Below are positions 39,399 through 51,312 of a DNA stretch of 64,000 bases, one piece after another; the first letter of the stretch is position 1; the number at the start of each line of letters is the position of its first letter. The translations under genes and the position numbers were made by a program. Source of the DNA: Pseudisothecium myosuroides (Eukaryota > Streptophyta > Bryopsida > Hypnales > Lembophyllaceae). The notes beneath the pieces were generated by a model that saw only the letters and a list, made by a program, of their open reading frames with translations, was not told the origin of the DNA and searched no databases. The stretch is taken from positions 2,170,001 to 2,234,000 of the forward strand of contig OX637287.1 of the NCBI GenBank assembly GCA_951799445.1, given 5' to 3'.

Positions 39399-40531
39399 CA
39401 CTAGTAGAAAATTCAGTGACCAAATTAACAAAAATTCAACATAAAAGTGTTGATTTTTTTGTTGATTTGGACGAGTTAATTTGGGTAGTTTGTTAACAAG
39501 AAAGTGTTGATTTTTTTGTTGATTTGATCAAGTCAAAAATTAAAAAAAAAAAAAAAAAAATCGGCCATACAGAAATTGACACATGGCAAGTGCCACGTCA
39601 TCACCAAAAATGCCACCTAGGCCGGGCAAACCAATGGGAATCCACCACCCAAACAAGCCGCCACCTAGGCTAATCAAACCATTAGAAAGCCGCCACGTAG
39701 GCAAGGCACCACCTAAGTAAGTGGTGCCAATGAGGTTCAAACGTTGCACCCCTTGCTTAGGGGTCAAGGCCTTTACCAACACACCATCTATCCATGTACA
39801 TGTGCCTAATTGGGTTATGTTTTTATTTATTTGGTTAAAACTAGTTTTTTCCATTTGTTTTTCAAACTCAGCAGACTTCAGAGGCCATTTAAGCATAGAA
39901 AAACAACTTATTTTAGAAAACTTCCAACTAAGAAAAGTTTCTGAATCAAACTAAATTTCATCTCCAAAAATCCGTTTTCAATTCAGAGTCTTTAATTAAA
40001 AGTTATGAATGAATTTCAGAGAGGGTGTTTAAAAATGTCAAAAAAAAGTTCATTTTAACCCCTCTCTGAAATTCATTCATAACTTTTGATTAAAGACTCT
40101 GAATTGCAAACGGATTTTTGGAGATGAAATTTAGTTTGATTCAAAAACTTTTTTTAGTTGAAAGTTTTTTGAAATAAGTTTTTTTTCTATGCCTAAATGG
40201 CCTTTGAAGTCTGCTGGTTTAAAAAAACACTGAATTGTGAATGATGAAGTTTAAAGTTTAAAAAAAATTGTACATAGAATACTAACTTTGGTGATTTAAA
40301 CATTTTTCAAATGAAAAAAATTACTTGAGATTCTCCTAATTCAAAATGAACAAGAAAGTGTTGATTTTTTTGTTACTTTAGAGTTGCAGTATCCGAATCA
40401 ACAAAGAAAAGTGTTGATTTCGGTAATGTCTACCAGAATCAACAAAAAACTGTAAAAATGGACGATGTGGTATCCACTTCAACAAAAATTTGTTGGTGTT
40501 TTGTTGATTTGGGCACAGTTTTTTACTAGTG
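39399..40531. mobile_element. non-autonomous CACTA element, 1133 bp
   Basis: Ends CACTAGTAGAAAA and inverted TTTTTTACTAGTG are classic CACTA termini, with a TTA target duplication at 39396-39398 and 40532-40534. The pre-insertion site is intact after AKR copy 1 (27803-27805, CTCTTAGTGCATACT). Subterminal regions hold many short repeats of the GTGTTGATTTTTTTGTT type in both orientations, as in CACTA elements where the transposase binds. No transposase frame. A foldback of another family sits in the middle. Confidence 0.93.
39864..40220. repeat. foldback hairpin nested in the CACTA element
   Basis: Arms of about 160 bp. CAGCAGACTTCAGAGGCC pairs with GGCCTTTGAAGTCTGCTG, and ATCTCCAAAAATCCG with CGGATTTTTGGAGAT. 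CAGAGAGGGGTT-type sequence lies at the centre. It belongs to the same family as 51313-51917, sharing CTCCAAAAATCCGTTT and AAAAGTTATG. Confidence 0.85.
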
Positions 40532-40663
40532 TTAGTGCATACTCTGTTAGTGCATAATATGCACTAAGAGAGATTGTACTTTGAAGTTTTTATTGTTGAA
40601 CAGTGGTAGGAGGCCCTGTAGTTAGAAGCCACGTTTAGCAATGAACTTTACTGCACCTCTCCA

Positions 40664-41325
40664 AATGCATAAACCTCTTTTCGTGTATAGTCCCAACACT
40701 ATGCACTAAAAGAAGTTCTATAGTACATCAAACCAGGTCTGGACACTCAGATAGACTTCCCAAAACTTGAACTCCAAGACTCATGTCCATCATAGCTTAG
40801 TTTGCCCTCGCCTCCCAAAGTGTTTGCACTTGTGAGCCTTTCCGTAAAACTAAGGGCATCCTCAACAGGACCAATATAAGCTTACTGCCCCTTCAAATAA
40901 ACTTTTAACTTTTCACTGGTTATAATTAGAGCTTGCAATTTTTATCATTGGAAGTGCATTCAAAAGTACTTTGAATAGTTACAAGATATCTCACCTTCAA
41001 GACATTGGGCAATGAAAATAAATTGGTGCAAAAGCAAGCTAAAAGCTAAAAATTATAGAGGCTGTGGCAAATTACACTTACCAAAGCAAAATTTGGTTAA
41101 CTAATTGCATAATATTTTTTTGGTCAATCTAGTCTTCTATTATTCATATGGCACAATCTCATAAGACAAGAATGACTACTCTACATTTAGCTTATGAAAT
41201 GAAGATAGAATGTAGAGACTGAAACTACATAACATTGTTTACCAATGAGGTAGGAGACCCTTTTGCGTCCAACGAACAAAATTGTCTTACAAGGCTCCTC
41301 AGCCAATATCAATCCTTGCATTTAA
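40664..41325. other. AKR spacer 2-3, first part, no gene seen
   Basis: Collinear with 33452-34126. Short words TTAGTGCATA and TGCACTAAAAGA near 40535-40720 are inverted relatives of each other, in both spacers. Confidence 0.6.
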
Positions 41326-42261
41326 CCCCTAAAGGACCGGCATGCGTCTTTTGGCTGTATAGAAATTTTGGGCAGGTACATGTGACTAGAGATCTCCATA
41401 TTTTAAGCTGAAATTTTAATAGAAGGTGGGCGCGAGGAATATCTTTCATATGCACTAAATTTCAGCACATTTCAAAATAGGAGTCAAAGGTTATGGCCAA
41501 ATATGTTACTTTTTTCTCGTAACTGGGCAATTTGGGCCAGAAAAAAAATTTTGACAAAAATTTGATTTTTTTTTTAATGTTTTTTTTCTCATAGATTATA
41601 TTTTTTGTCTATCTAGAAAGCTTTGATTCATTTCATTTGGATTTGTTATGAGAAAGTTATGGACATTCTTGTTTTTCGGGCACTTAGAGCATCTTCTTGA
41701 AAAAAATAACTTGTAGGATTCATTTCGAAATGCTATTTTTGCAATTTTTCAAAAAAAAAAAATCCTCATGGTTGGGTTTACTTGCTAGAACAATCTCACC
41801 ATTGGGATTAGTGTATTTTAATTCCATCTAAAATATATTAATATTTTAGATTTTCCTTCTATTTTGTGTCTACTTCTACTTATTAAATTTTTTAGGAATG
41901 ATAATTAAGTTTTTTTGAATATTATTTTTTTTCCTAGACTCTCAACTCAATTCTCCACTATAAAGATTTAAAGCTCAAAACTTTGTAGTGCAAAAATTTT
42001 AAGTTAAAAATGTTTAAAGTAAAAAAATCTAGTCCCGCAATGTGCTGAAATACTTGTTTTTTCCACTTAAAACGCAGATATCTTGCAATCTGAGCGGTCA
42101 AAAATTCTGAAATTTTTTCCATACATTCCTCTACTAGTTAGGTGTAAGATCCTACGGTTAGATGTGAAAAAAAAACATTTTTCAAATTTTTTTACTCCTT
42201 GCTATAGAAATGGCAGTTTTGAGTGTTTTTTGGCAGAAAAAAGGCCTTAGGCCTTTAGGGG
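41326..42261. mobile_element. TTAA-flanked MITE, complete copy 1
   Basis: Inserted exactly at TTAA (41322-41325, repeated at 42262-42265), with inverted termini CCCCTAAAGGACC and GGCCTTTAGGGG. The unoccupied TTAA is at 34127-34130 in the sister spacer. It is 936 bp with no protein-coding capacity. The inner sequence is AT-rich and in opposite orientation to the copy at 61605. Confidence 0.9.
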
Positions 42262-42265
42262 TTAA

Positions 42266-43006
42266 CTAATTACCCTTCATGTGCATCTAGGGAGGCATGA
42301 TACCTTCTGAGTATGAGGAGGACCATGGCATGGTTATACAATGTTATTTAAAAGGTGGGGATTACAATTAAGTGTATTTACTTATGAAACTTTTTGTACT
42401 CATTTTTTAGAGATATTATCACATTTCTTCTATAAATCATGAAAATTTCAGATTTTTTTTGCGAGAATTTTGGTTTATTTTTGCTTATTAGTCAGAAATT
42501 ATAGCAATTATAATTTATTACAAAACTAGTGGAGATTTTATTTGCATTGATATATTGGGGGCTTTTTTGAGTTTCCCTATCTCACTTGCTCCTATGTGAG
42601 CGACAACCTTGTGACTTCTCCCTGTGTTATAGGATTGTTTTCAACTTTCAAAATTTGTAAACTATTACTAAATTTGCGTTTCTCTTGTGTTTGCTAATAA
42701 CTTCATCCAATTTCTTTGGTCATTCAGCCTTCAAGGGATTGGGAATAGAAAAAAGTGTCTCTTTTAGGTGATGCTACCTTAGTCCTTCTAGTATTAGGTT
42801 GTCTTAAATCTTGTTAAATCCTATGGGCAATTGAAAAAAATTTCGAGGTCCCATTAGCACGATTGTGCTTTTGGAAACTATATAAATATCGTAATCTATG
42901 AATTTCAGATAATAGATGTACCCAAACTGCTAGCAAGGCTCTCATGTTCAGGTGGATAAGCTTACATTTCAGGCAAAAATCTACGAGTGTGGGTGATTGG
43001 GTGATT
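42266..43006. other. AKR spacer 2-3, second part, no gene seen
   Basis: Collinear with 34131-35273, except that the segment equivalent to 34500-34896 is missing after 42638. Confidence 0.7.
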
Positions 43007-43852
43007 GGGTGATTGCAAGAAACTCTTGTACTATTTTCCGTCACATCTTCGATGCGGAAGTTGTTTTGTGCCATAAGTATTGCAAAAATGATTAAATGAA
43101 CATGAAATTCAAATGCAAGCTTCCTATAGCAATAGAAAATGCACTTGAATTATTTTAGTTTTTTCAAAATTAATTTAATAGGTGAAACAGAATTTTGAAT
43201 ATATGTCATACATACAGTTTTGGTAGTTTTTAGTAGTATTGAGTACCTTTTTTGAAAAGATACACCATTAAATTTGGTAGGCTAGCTCTTCTAATAGAAA
43301 TACACCTTCTCAAGAGAAGGATTTCCAAAAACATTTTCCAAGTGTGTTTTATATTGGCCTAAAGTGTGCTATATTCAAGTTAAATTTATGTTGAATAAAA
43401 AATGGTTTTCGTGTTCTAACTTTGAGCTTCCTACTTTGCTCTTAGTCGGCAACAATGGCCATTTTTAAAATTTAAAATTTTCAAACTCATTTCCTAATTT
43501 TCAAAAATAGAAACGTGAAAGTCTCATTTTCTAAGGTAAATTGTAGCATGTGGCTGAAAATAGTACTTCAAGGTACACAAAAAGACTAAATAGTATTGTT
43601 GGGGCTTGTAATACCTTCTATTTGCCAATGTAAATTGTTTTTTAATGGCAAATTAAGAATTTCCATCCATTTTTGTCATCTAATGTTGAACATCACATGT
43701 TGTCAGAATAGTAAATTTGAAATCCAATTGACCATTCAAATTTTATGTTCTATGCCTTCAATAGCACTGAAGGTGACCCATAGTATAAAAAATACTAAAA
43801 ATCCAAAAATGTAAAACGCAACAAATAGTACAAGTATTTCTTGCAATCACTC
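43007..43852. mobile_element. GGGTGATTGCAAG MITE, sister copy
   Basis: Collinear with 35274-36124, with the same ends. The left end is preceded by two extra GGGTGATT-type words (about 42991-43006), a small expansion. Confidence 0.8.
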
Positions 43853-44781
43853 GTGTCATTATCTAACTTGGAACGACGTAAGCATTAGAGAAATTTTTGA
43901 CTCTCTAGAAGGCCGCCAGGCTTTGACAAGGAGGTTTAATTGTGGAGAGTTATGGAGCTACAAAAAGTACAAGAATCTATGACAAAAGCAATATTCACCT
44001 TGTGTGAATATCTTGACTGGCAAGTAGTATATTTTGGTTTCTAACTCCGAAGTTGTCAGAGAGGATACTTGCTATGCATAGTCTAATCGTGATTTTGTGT
44101 TCTAAATATAAGACAATAACTTCCACACACCTCCTTAATTAAACTACTCATACTTGTTGATCAATGCTGTCAAAATTGGCTGTACCAACAAGGAGCAAGA
44201 ATAGGGGAAAAGTCAAAGGGCTGCCAAAAGAAATGTCATCCTTGGGTCCCATACCGCCCTCCTTAGCAGCCTTCTGGAGAGTCGAAAGTTTCTCTAATGG
44301 TTAGTCATTTGGTGAACTTGCCACAAAAGCACTCACAGTCTAGACCGAATGTTCATCATATTGGAATCCAGAACTCAGATGCCACAGGTACCGAATGAAG
44401 ACGTTCTTGGAACTTATATTCGAGCCTAATCCGAAGCTTCCTCCCAATAAATTAAAGGCCTCTACTAAGAGTATTGAAATCTAACAAAAGGAGGAAAGAC
44501 CAGTGGAAACAACCGGTTGCCTTGGCATCCACTGCAGTTTAAATTCAGGTACAACTTCATGCAACAGACTCGTCGTCAAATCAGTATAAATCTCAACTCA
44601 ATCCTCTCGTACATTCACTCCCTCCCACTAGTTCACGAATTGCCCAAACAATTAATAGCAGTGAGAGCAATTGGCAATCTGTGCATTGTTCACATTGGAC
44701 TGTGGCCGGCCATTGTTGATTGCTGTGATTAATTTGCAATTGCACTGTACTGATTGCTAAGCATTCAAGGCTCGATCAGCG
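43853..44781. promoter_or_regulatory. upstream region of AKR copy 3
   Basis: Collinear with 36125-36848, except for about 200 bp (44190-44390) lying between two GTACC words. Copy 2 has a single GTACC, consistent with a microhomology deletion in copy 2 or an insertion here. TATAAAT is conserved at 44585-44591. Confidence 0.6.
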
Positions 44782-46666
44782 ATGGCGAAAGTGCCGGTTG
44801 TGAAGCTGGGGTCTCAGGGACTGGAGGTATCTGCGCAAGGCTTGGGGTGCATGGGCATGAGCCAAGCTTACGGGACCTCCAAGACGCAAGAGGAAGTGAC
44901 GAAGCTCATTCACCATGCGGTGGAGCAAGGCGTCACGTTCTTCGATACCGCAGACATGTATGGGCCGCATGTGAACGAGATTCTTGTTGGAAAGGTGAGC
45001 TCTCTCGAACGTCGCGCGGATGTGTTTCCATGGCGAAGTTCGGAATCTGCAATGTCGGCCATGGCCAATGTAGCACGTTGAATTGAGTGTAGGTAGTTGC
45101 GATGGAGCTTGTTGAGTTAGTGCTGATCATTGTTCTGGATCCTTTTTCTTTGCAGGCTTTGAAGGGGATTCGCGACAAGGTGCAGATCGCCACAAAGTTC
45201 GCGAATTACTGGGATGGGCAGACCTTCAAGGTGCGAGGGGATCCGGAGTATGTGCGTTCCTGATGCGAGGGCAGTTTGAAGAGGCTTGGGGTGGACTGCA
45301 TCGACCTTTACTATCAGCATCGGGTGGATGACAAAGTCCCCATCGAAATCACGGTAAGCTTTGCATGCAAGCGTTAAATTCCTCAGTCCTTCTTGGAGAA
45401 TTCCTTTGAATGCATCGACAGTCTAAGGTGTTTGACGTCAGTGTCCAATCGTTTAATTCGTAATCTCTGTATGCATTGTCATCCGAATCTTTCTAACAAT
45501 GTTCCGCAAACGCCGGAGTTACTGAAGAATACGTAGGCACCTGTGATTGTGAACCTAATGTGACGAAACAATTCCTACCACACTGACACAATGCGCTCGA
45601 GGAGATCGTGACAATGTCCATTGAAAGGGTTCCGGACATGACCTGGTTGCATCCGATTGCGATAATGGCTGATACGTGGGCCGGCACATTGAATGACAGA
45701 TCGGCGCAATGAAGGAATTGGTGGAAGCCGGGAAGGTGAAGTTTCTGGGGCTGTCTGAAGCTTGTGCTGCGGATATTCGGCGCGCACACGCCGTGCATCC
45801 CATTTCAGCGGTGCAGTGCGAGTACTCCCTTTGGACCCGCGACGTCGAAGAAGATATCATTCCCACTTGCAGGTAAGGGAAGCCGAGTCGACTTTTATTA
45901 GCTTCACGAGGCGCTCGCATCATTGCACTACCAATTCTAGTAACGGAGTTGTATTTCATCTCTGCCCGCTTCTCGTAATCCATTTTGAATCTGAAACCGA
46001 GCCTGGGCAATTGGTACGTTGCCAGAGAACTGGGGATTGGAATCGTACCTTACAGTCCTCTGGGACGAGGATTTCTGGCGGGGTTTAAGGCGGGGTCGAC
46101 GTCGGACGGATCCGGGGGATATGATTTCCGCGCAATGCTGCCGAGATTCCAGGGCGAGAATCTGGCAAAGAATGAGGAGCTCCTTTCTCGAGTCGAAGCC
46201 ATTGCGAAAGCCAAGAAATGCACACTGAACCAGCTTGCACTAGCGTGGGTGCATCACAAAGGCGCCGACGTGGTTCCCATTCCAGGTAACCATCAATGCA
46301 GCGGCTGAGTTGGTCTCTGTAGACGAATTGAATTCAATCGTTCCCAAGTTGCATTCAACCTTCGGGCTTTCCTTCTCAGCAATTATAACATTAGTTAGGA
46401 ATCCATCATTTATTCAGTTAATGGCCTGCACTGCTTAATGATTTCATGGGCTTTCTGAAACTTCAGGGACGACGAAGATCGTCAATTTGAACTCGAACAT
46501 CGGTGCGCTGGGAGTTTCCTTGTCAAAAGAGGACATGGAAGAGTTGGAAGCAGCCGTGCCTGTCCATGAGATTGCTGGGGATCGATATCCCGAAGCCTTC
46601 AAGGATAGAACCTTCCGTTTTATCAGCAGTCCTCCTCTGGAATCTTGGAAGTCAACCTCCGAGTAG
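44782..46666 (+). pseudogene. aldo-keto reductase, copy 3, single in-frame TGA
   Basis: Exons 44782-44994, 45156-45353, 45700-45872, 46026-46285 and 46467-46666 have exactly the lengths of copies 1 and 2, with intact GT-AG sites. The only lesion is TGA at 45261-45263 (codon 107), where copies 1 and 2 have TGT (Cys). The frame is conserved after it: catalytic His126 with [19 protein letters not shown], and the C-terminus ending in SE. The stop would truncate the barrel before His126, so no active enzyme is expected. The many coding differences from copies 1 and 2 with a preserved frame suggest the gene was functional for some time after duplication. A TGA allele of recent origin or a sequencing error is possible. 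Confidence 0.88.
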
Positions 46667-47584
46667 GGCAAGCTAGAGTTGCTGGAGATCATTCTCTTGT
46701 TTTTGGTCCGTAGCACCATCTTTTATGGTCATCTGGATCGAACTGTACCTATGTATTCATCTCTGATTGACGCAGACCTGCCTGAGATTCTCTCTGTCCG
46801 TAAAGTTAAGCAAGATGTAGTACTGGAGTAGTGTTAGACAGGCGCCGATGAAGCTGGATTGTGACGGTTGTTCCTGAACTAATCAATGCAGAGACTTGCC
46901 ATTTGCTGTACTATAATGGACTGACGGAGTTGTCGGTCTCTTTGGCTTGTTGTACTGTTCGCAATTTGTGTCGACAATATATCGTGAGTTCGTCAGGCCC
47001 AATTACGAAATTTCCTGGCAGCTCCTTGCTGTTGCTGTTTAGACTTTGGCTCTTTTACATATATACCTGGAGTTCTTGGACAAGGCCCGTCCTCCGCATT
47101 AAGCCCGGACAATGGTTGTTCCACTAATATATAACCAGAGAAAATTCGATAAAAAAGTCCAGCATAGAAAAGGGGTTATGGGTCGAACACTTGGGGACAG
47201 ATCTTGCATAAATTCATCTTGATCTCCCAACCGCCCACACCCATAAGTTATTAGAACTAGTCACATAAACCGGTGATTGAACACTTTGAGCCTCGGTCAC
47301 GTAAACCGGAGAGTAACGTCAATTTCGTTAAATTGGCAATATTTCATTACTTTGGCGCGGTTCAGGCTGTATAGTCTGAATCCGAAATCTAAAATTGTCC
47401 AAGTTTTTGGCCTGAAATTAGACCTTTGTGAAGATATGCAGTATGTACACAACTTTTGGTTTGTGAAATATCGCCAATTTCACAAAATGGACGTTAGAGT
47501 CTTAAAATTAAGAATGCATCAAACCTCCTACGAACAGCTTATCAGTATGTTGCTTATTATGTAAGTTAGTTTTGACATAATTAT
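46667..47584. other. spacer, no gene seen
   Basis: Homology to the AKR 3' flanks fades shortly after the stop. There is no recognisable gene up to the rhomboid remnant. Confidence 0.5.
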
Positions 47585-49010
47585 GGACTCCAACATGAAA
47601 ACTAGTAAGCGTGCTAGAACTAACAAGGTGAAAAGTAAAAACACATACATTTGGGACTTCCACAGATGTGACTTCTTGTGAACAGGTTTCTGACAAAGAC
47701 GAAATGGGCAAATGAATCCATTTTTTATCATTAGAGGATACCAATGGCCACAGAACTCCAGGTCTGATGGGTCAATCAAATCACTTACAAGACCGAATAT
47801 TGCTCCTGATGGACCTACTGAAGGCGCTGTGCAAAACGTGTAACTCAACCCACTACCTGCCACTTGCATCATCTGCTCAGTACCAAGATCAAACCCAAAG
47901 TTATAATTGCAAGATACCACAGGTAAACCACAACTTCAAAATGAAATACTCACAAAATAAGTAACATCAGCACTATTTCTAGTGGAGGTGGTGGATGAAT
48001 TACTTGCGAGAGCAGAAAAACCATAAACTGCAAGAAATCGCTTTCCTCCACCCAGTGATTCCACTGTTGGACCAACAGAGTTTAACGAATTAGAGTTCAC
48101 CTGCATCAGCGTATGCCATATATTTCAACATTTTGCCTCAACCACACGGATCACAATTCCTAAGGTTTGATGTACGAAAACAATATGCCGAAAACATATA
48201 AGAATCACAAAATGTCATCAGCTTTGGACCTCCGCGATTAATAAAGGAAATGTTCAAATGGGACATTAAACAGTGGTGAATACCAGAAGATGCAAAATGT
48301 CGGCATGAAGCAACGAATGTGTGACAAGCCTCGACCATTGACCTTTATCTATCAAGCTGTTCACCTGCTTGAAAACAACAAGTACAGGTTGATAGAACTG
48401 TAGAAAAGTTCTCCAGAATAGATTAGATTTGTCTAGCTACAGTATCTTCAAACCACGGTCCTGGCTGGCACACACCACTCATATTTTCCATCGATTCTAT
48501 AAATAGCAGCAGAAATGAACAGCAATTCACCTTGGCTCCTAGTAAAAGCAGGTGGCCATTTGAGCCCCGAACACTCTGCAAGCAACTTTGGATCATCAAC
48601 ATTCGATGCAATGAATTTCTCCCGCAGGAAGATAAAGTAGCCAAACGATATCCAGTCTACTGTTTCCATCGTCCATTACTTGAGAAATCCATTACAGACT
48701 TGACTGCTTGGAGGTTCCCTTCACGCCATCAATGCAGATGCACGAAGTAGCAACCGTGCTTGACAAGGCAAAATTCCACCAAGAATTCTAGTCACAAAGT
48801 CTGTCGAAATAGAAACACAGCGAACGAGATCCAATTTCGTTCACACGACAGCAGCCTTGTAAGTCGGGACGTGGAGTTCCTTACACAAGATTCACACCAA
48901 GAATGATTTTGGTCCACATGCGGCTTCTGGAGCCAATACCGAAGCCCGGAAATGCCCGAAACCAAGAATTGAGTCCCAGTCTCATTAAGTTTCAGATGAC
49001 GTGAAATGCA
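47585..49010 (-). pseudogene. rhomboid protease, truncated duplicate
   Basis: Remnant of the gene at 55114-58157. Recognisable exons on the minus strand are: part of exon 2 (about 49000-48890), exon 3 (48600-48550), exon 4 (48364-48284), exon 5 (48100-47954) and exon 6 (47872-47789). Exon 3 has lost about 10 bp relative to the intact copy, shifting the frame to an early TAG. Exon 2 lacks about 125 bp between sequences next to CCGAAGCCCG and AAATGCC. Exons 7-9, with the catalytic His, are absent, because homology ends near 47585. Exon 1 is absent too, its place being taken by sequence leading to the Dof-like gene. The active-site motif reads GPSG in place of GASG. Not expected to make protease. 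Confidence 0.9.
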
Positions 49011-49045
49011 AGGCAAGTTAACTGCCCTCGTCCCTCCCTCGCAAG

Positions 49046-49053
49046 TATATAAG
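49046..49053 (+). promoter_or_regulatory. TATA box before Dof-like copy A
   Basis: TATATAAG on the plus strand, about 370 bp before the first ATG of the Dof-like frame, just where the rhomboid remnant ends. Confidence 0.45.
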
Positions 49054-49425
49054 ACGAGTTGAACTATGACGCTCATTGCTTCCATGTTCACGCTGATGTC
49101 ACCAATACTCTGTTCATTCTCTGATTAGTTTTGTTCATGTTATGTTAATATTCTTTTCATTCTACTCTTTAGTCACAGGTGCATATTTAAACCCTTGGGT
49201 TTCTGTACTTCATTATCTTGTGCAATACAAATCGCTCTGTTCAGAGCTTCGCGATTTCTTGACTATTGTCAGCAGGACCTTCAGAGATCCAGGTTATTCT
49301 TTTGCTCTTCTGCTCGTCAGCCCTTGGGCTCTTATGCTGTTCCTCAACTTAGTCCGCTACCTCCTGTAGCCCTCCCGGCTTGGCTTCCTCTTTTTCTCCT
49401 TAACGACTACCTAGCAATTTATACG

Positions 49426-50115
49426 ATGGTGCAACACTGCATGCGTTGCTACCATTGCGGCTTGGAATCCGTTGACAACACATTCAAGTACTATGACAAC
49501 GGAAAGCGGACCCAACCACGGTACCAATGTGGCAATTGCCAAAAATTCTTCACCGTGGGCTCCCACGGCCGCCAGCAAGGTTTAATCTACAAGGAGCGGA
49601 ACGTGGATCCCCCTGAACTGAAGGGCTTGCCTCGAGAGTGCCGCTGTTGCAGTGTGGCGGACAATGCGCCCTTCAAATACTATAACAACAAGAATCTCTT
49701 GCAGCCGCGCTTCAAGTGCTTGAGTTGAGGACAACAATTCCAAATGCGCTTGACGGGGACTGGCGAAGAAAGGCGCCTGGTGCACACCTCGTCCTACCAA
49801 AGGCCACCCACCAGTGATCGCCCAAAGTTGGGCCTGGCACCAAAGTTGGATGATGCTAGTAATAGCAGGCAAATGCAAGCTGTGGATCCATGGATGCCCG
49901 CCCTTGAGCTTGGCGAGGAGTTGTTTCCGGCTATGAGTGTTGAGGATGCAAAGTATTTCGATTTAATCGAGGCTGGCTTGAAGAACGAGAGAGAGGCTCC
50001 CCCACCAATGGTGGTGCTGAGGCTCCAATCGTGGGCCTCAAAGCTGCCTCAAAGTTGCCGTTCAAGGATGCCATTGAATCACATTCATGGCCCACTAGCT
50101 AGTGCAGAAGGCTAG
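49426..50115 (+). pseudogene. double Dof-like zinc-finger protein, copy A, TGA in finger 2
   Basis: From ATG 49426 the frame codes for finger 1 (Cys8, Cys11, Cys35, Cys38, with FKYYDNGK and QPRYQC) and most of finger 2 (Cys72, Cys75, Cys98, with FKYYNNKN and QPRFKC). It meets TGA at 49726-49728, precisely where the fourth cysteine of finger 2 stands in copy B (TGC). The same frame continues, conserved, to TAG at 50113-50115 (RRLVHTSSYQRPP, VDPWMP, SVEDAKYFD), with a C-terminus about 20 residues longer than in copy B. Dof proteins are plant transcription factors that bind AAAG sites. The 100-aa product would keep finger 1 intact and could still bind DNA or interfere, but it would lose the C-terminal region. 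No intron is needed. Confidence 0.82.
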
Positions 50116-51312
50116 ATTGCAATGGTTTAGCAATGACTGCCAAGTCTTCTGTATGTTGCTAGCAATGTAAAGAAGATTCAAATGAAATCCATGCGTTATG
50201 TAAACCGCATGTAAAAGTATGATCGAAAGTAGGTTCAAAGTGTGATTCAGTGATGGTTCAAAACAGACACTGAAACACTTGAGCAGATGTATACCTGGTC
50301 CATTCAATGTACAGACACACATTGTTGAAGAAATTTGGTTCACATATTTAGCACATGGCTGATCTTTTGATCTTTCCTGTGCAATAGATTGATGTATATT
50401 AACGATTACATTTTATATGATTTGGCTCTGTCTTCCTGGCACATCCGGGTCAAATGAGTGGTTTTCTCGGAATACATATTTCCACATTGTGCTTCGGTTC
50501 TCAGTGGTTTTTGTGTCTGTTTTCCATTAAACGAGATGTTTCCGGAATGATGCAAGCACAGAAGCCAACCAATGATCTTCTTGCCTACCTCGTAAAGGTC
50601 AGATCCACCTTGAAAAGGTCAGATCCAAGGAGCTCAAGGAGAAGACAAGTGTCTCATTCTTTTTTCTCTTGCAAACACTACTTAAATTTCAGTGACCACC
50701 GTGCATTGCAAGCTTCACCATGAATTGTAAAATTCTTAGAATGTTATGAAATTTTACGTGTACATTTTCAACTCTCTTATCTTTCACTGAGCACAAAAAA
50801 AGGCATCATTATGAAATATTCTCACAAATATATGGTCCTTCAAAGTGAGCTGCCCTGTATTTCCATTGACCCAAATAAAACTTCAAAATTAAATATCTCC
50901 TAAATCATGAGGTCAAAATCATCTGAATTTTTTTGAGGTGCTCACTCTCAAAGTTAAGTTCAAGATCCTACGGTTACATTATATCTAATCTAAAAAAAAT
51001 GGATAAAGTTGTTGGCAGTTTTGGCCCATTTTGAAAGAACACCCCTCGTTGGGTCCTTAGAGCATCGCCACCGCAGACTCACCAAGGAGGGGCGCCAAGT
51101 GCACCTTGGGTGAGTGGCTTTGATGAGTGGGGCTTCAGTCCTCTTCCTCTGCCCCATGGCTGACATGCCAAGGAGGGGCACCACGCAGGGTATTCAATGC
51201 TGATAGTTTCATGGGTGAAAATTAAACTTTAAAAGAATTTCAATTTCAATTCTTTGAGAAGTATCTTGCATTCTTTGATGCCCTTTCAAATTTATTTTGA
51301 GTATCTGGGTTT
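50116..51312. other. spacer with TTAA-family fragment
   Basis: 50116 to about 50850 is probable 3' flank of the Dof-like copy. 50880-51050 resembles the right inner part of the TTAA-flanked MITE (AAGATCCTACGGTTA, TGGCAGTTTTG). A GAGCATCGCCA-type MITE terminus starts at 51060, with GCCAAGGAGGGGC repeated. No gene seen. Confidence 0.5.

Noticed and set aside
45261..49728. Selenocysteine reading of TGA at Cys positions in AKR copy 3 and Dof-like copy A
   Set aside because: Land plants are not known to have the selenocysteine machinery, the AKR position is not a conserved redox cysteine, paralogues have TGT or TGC, and no SECIS-like structure was recognised. Ordinary nonsense mutation is simpler.
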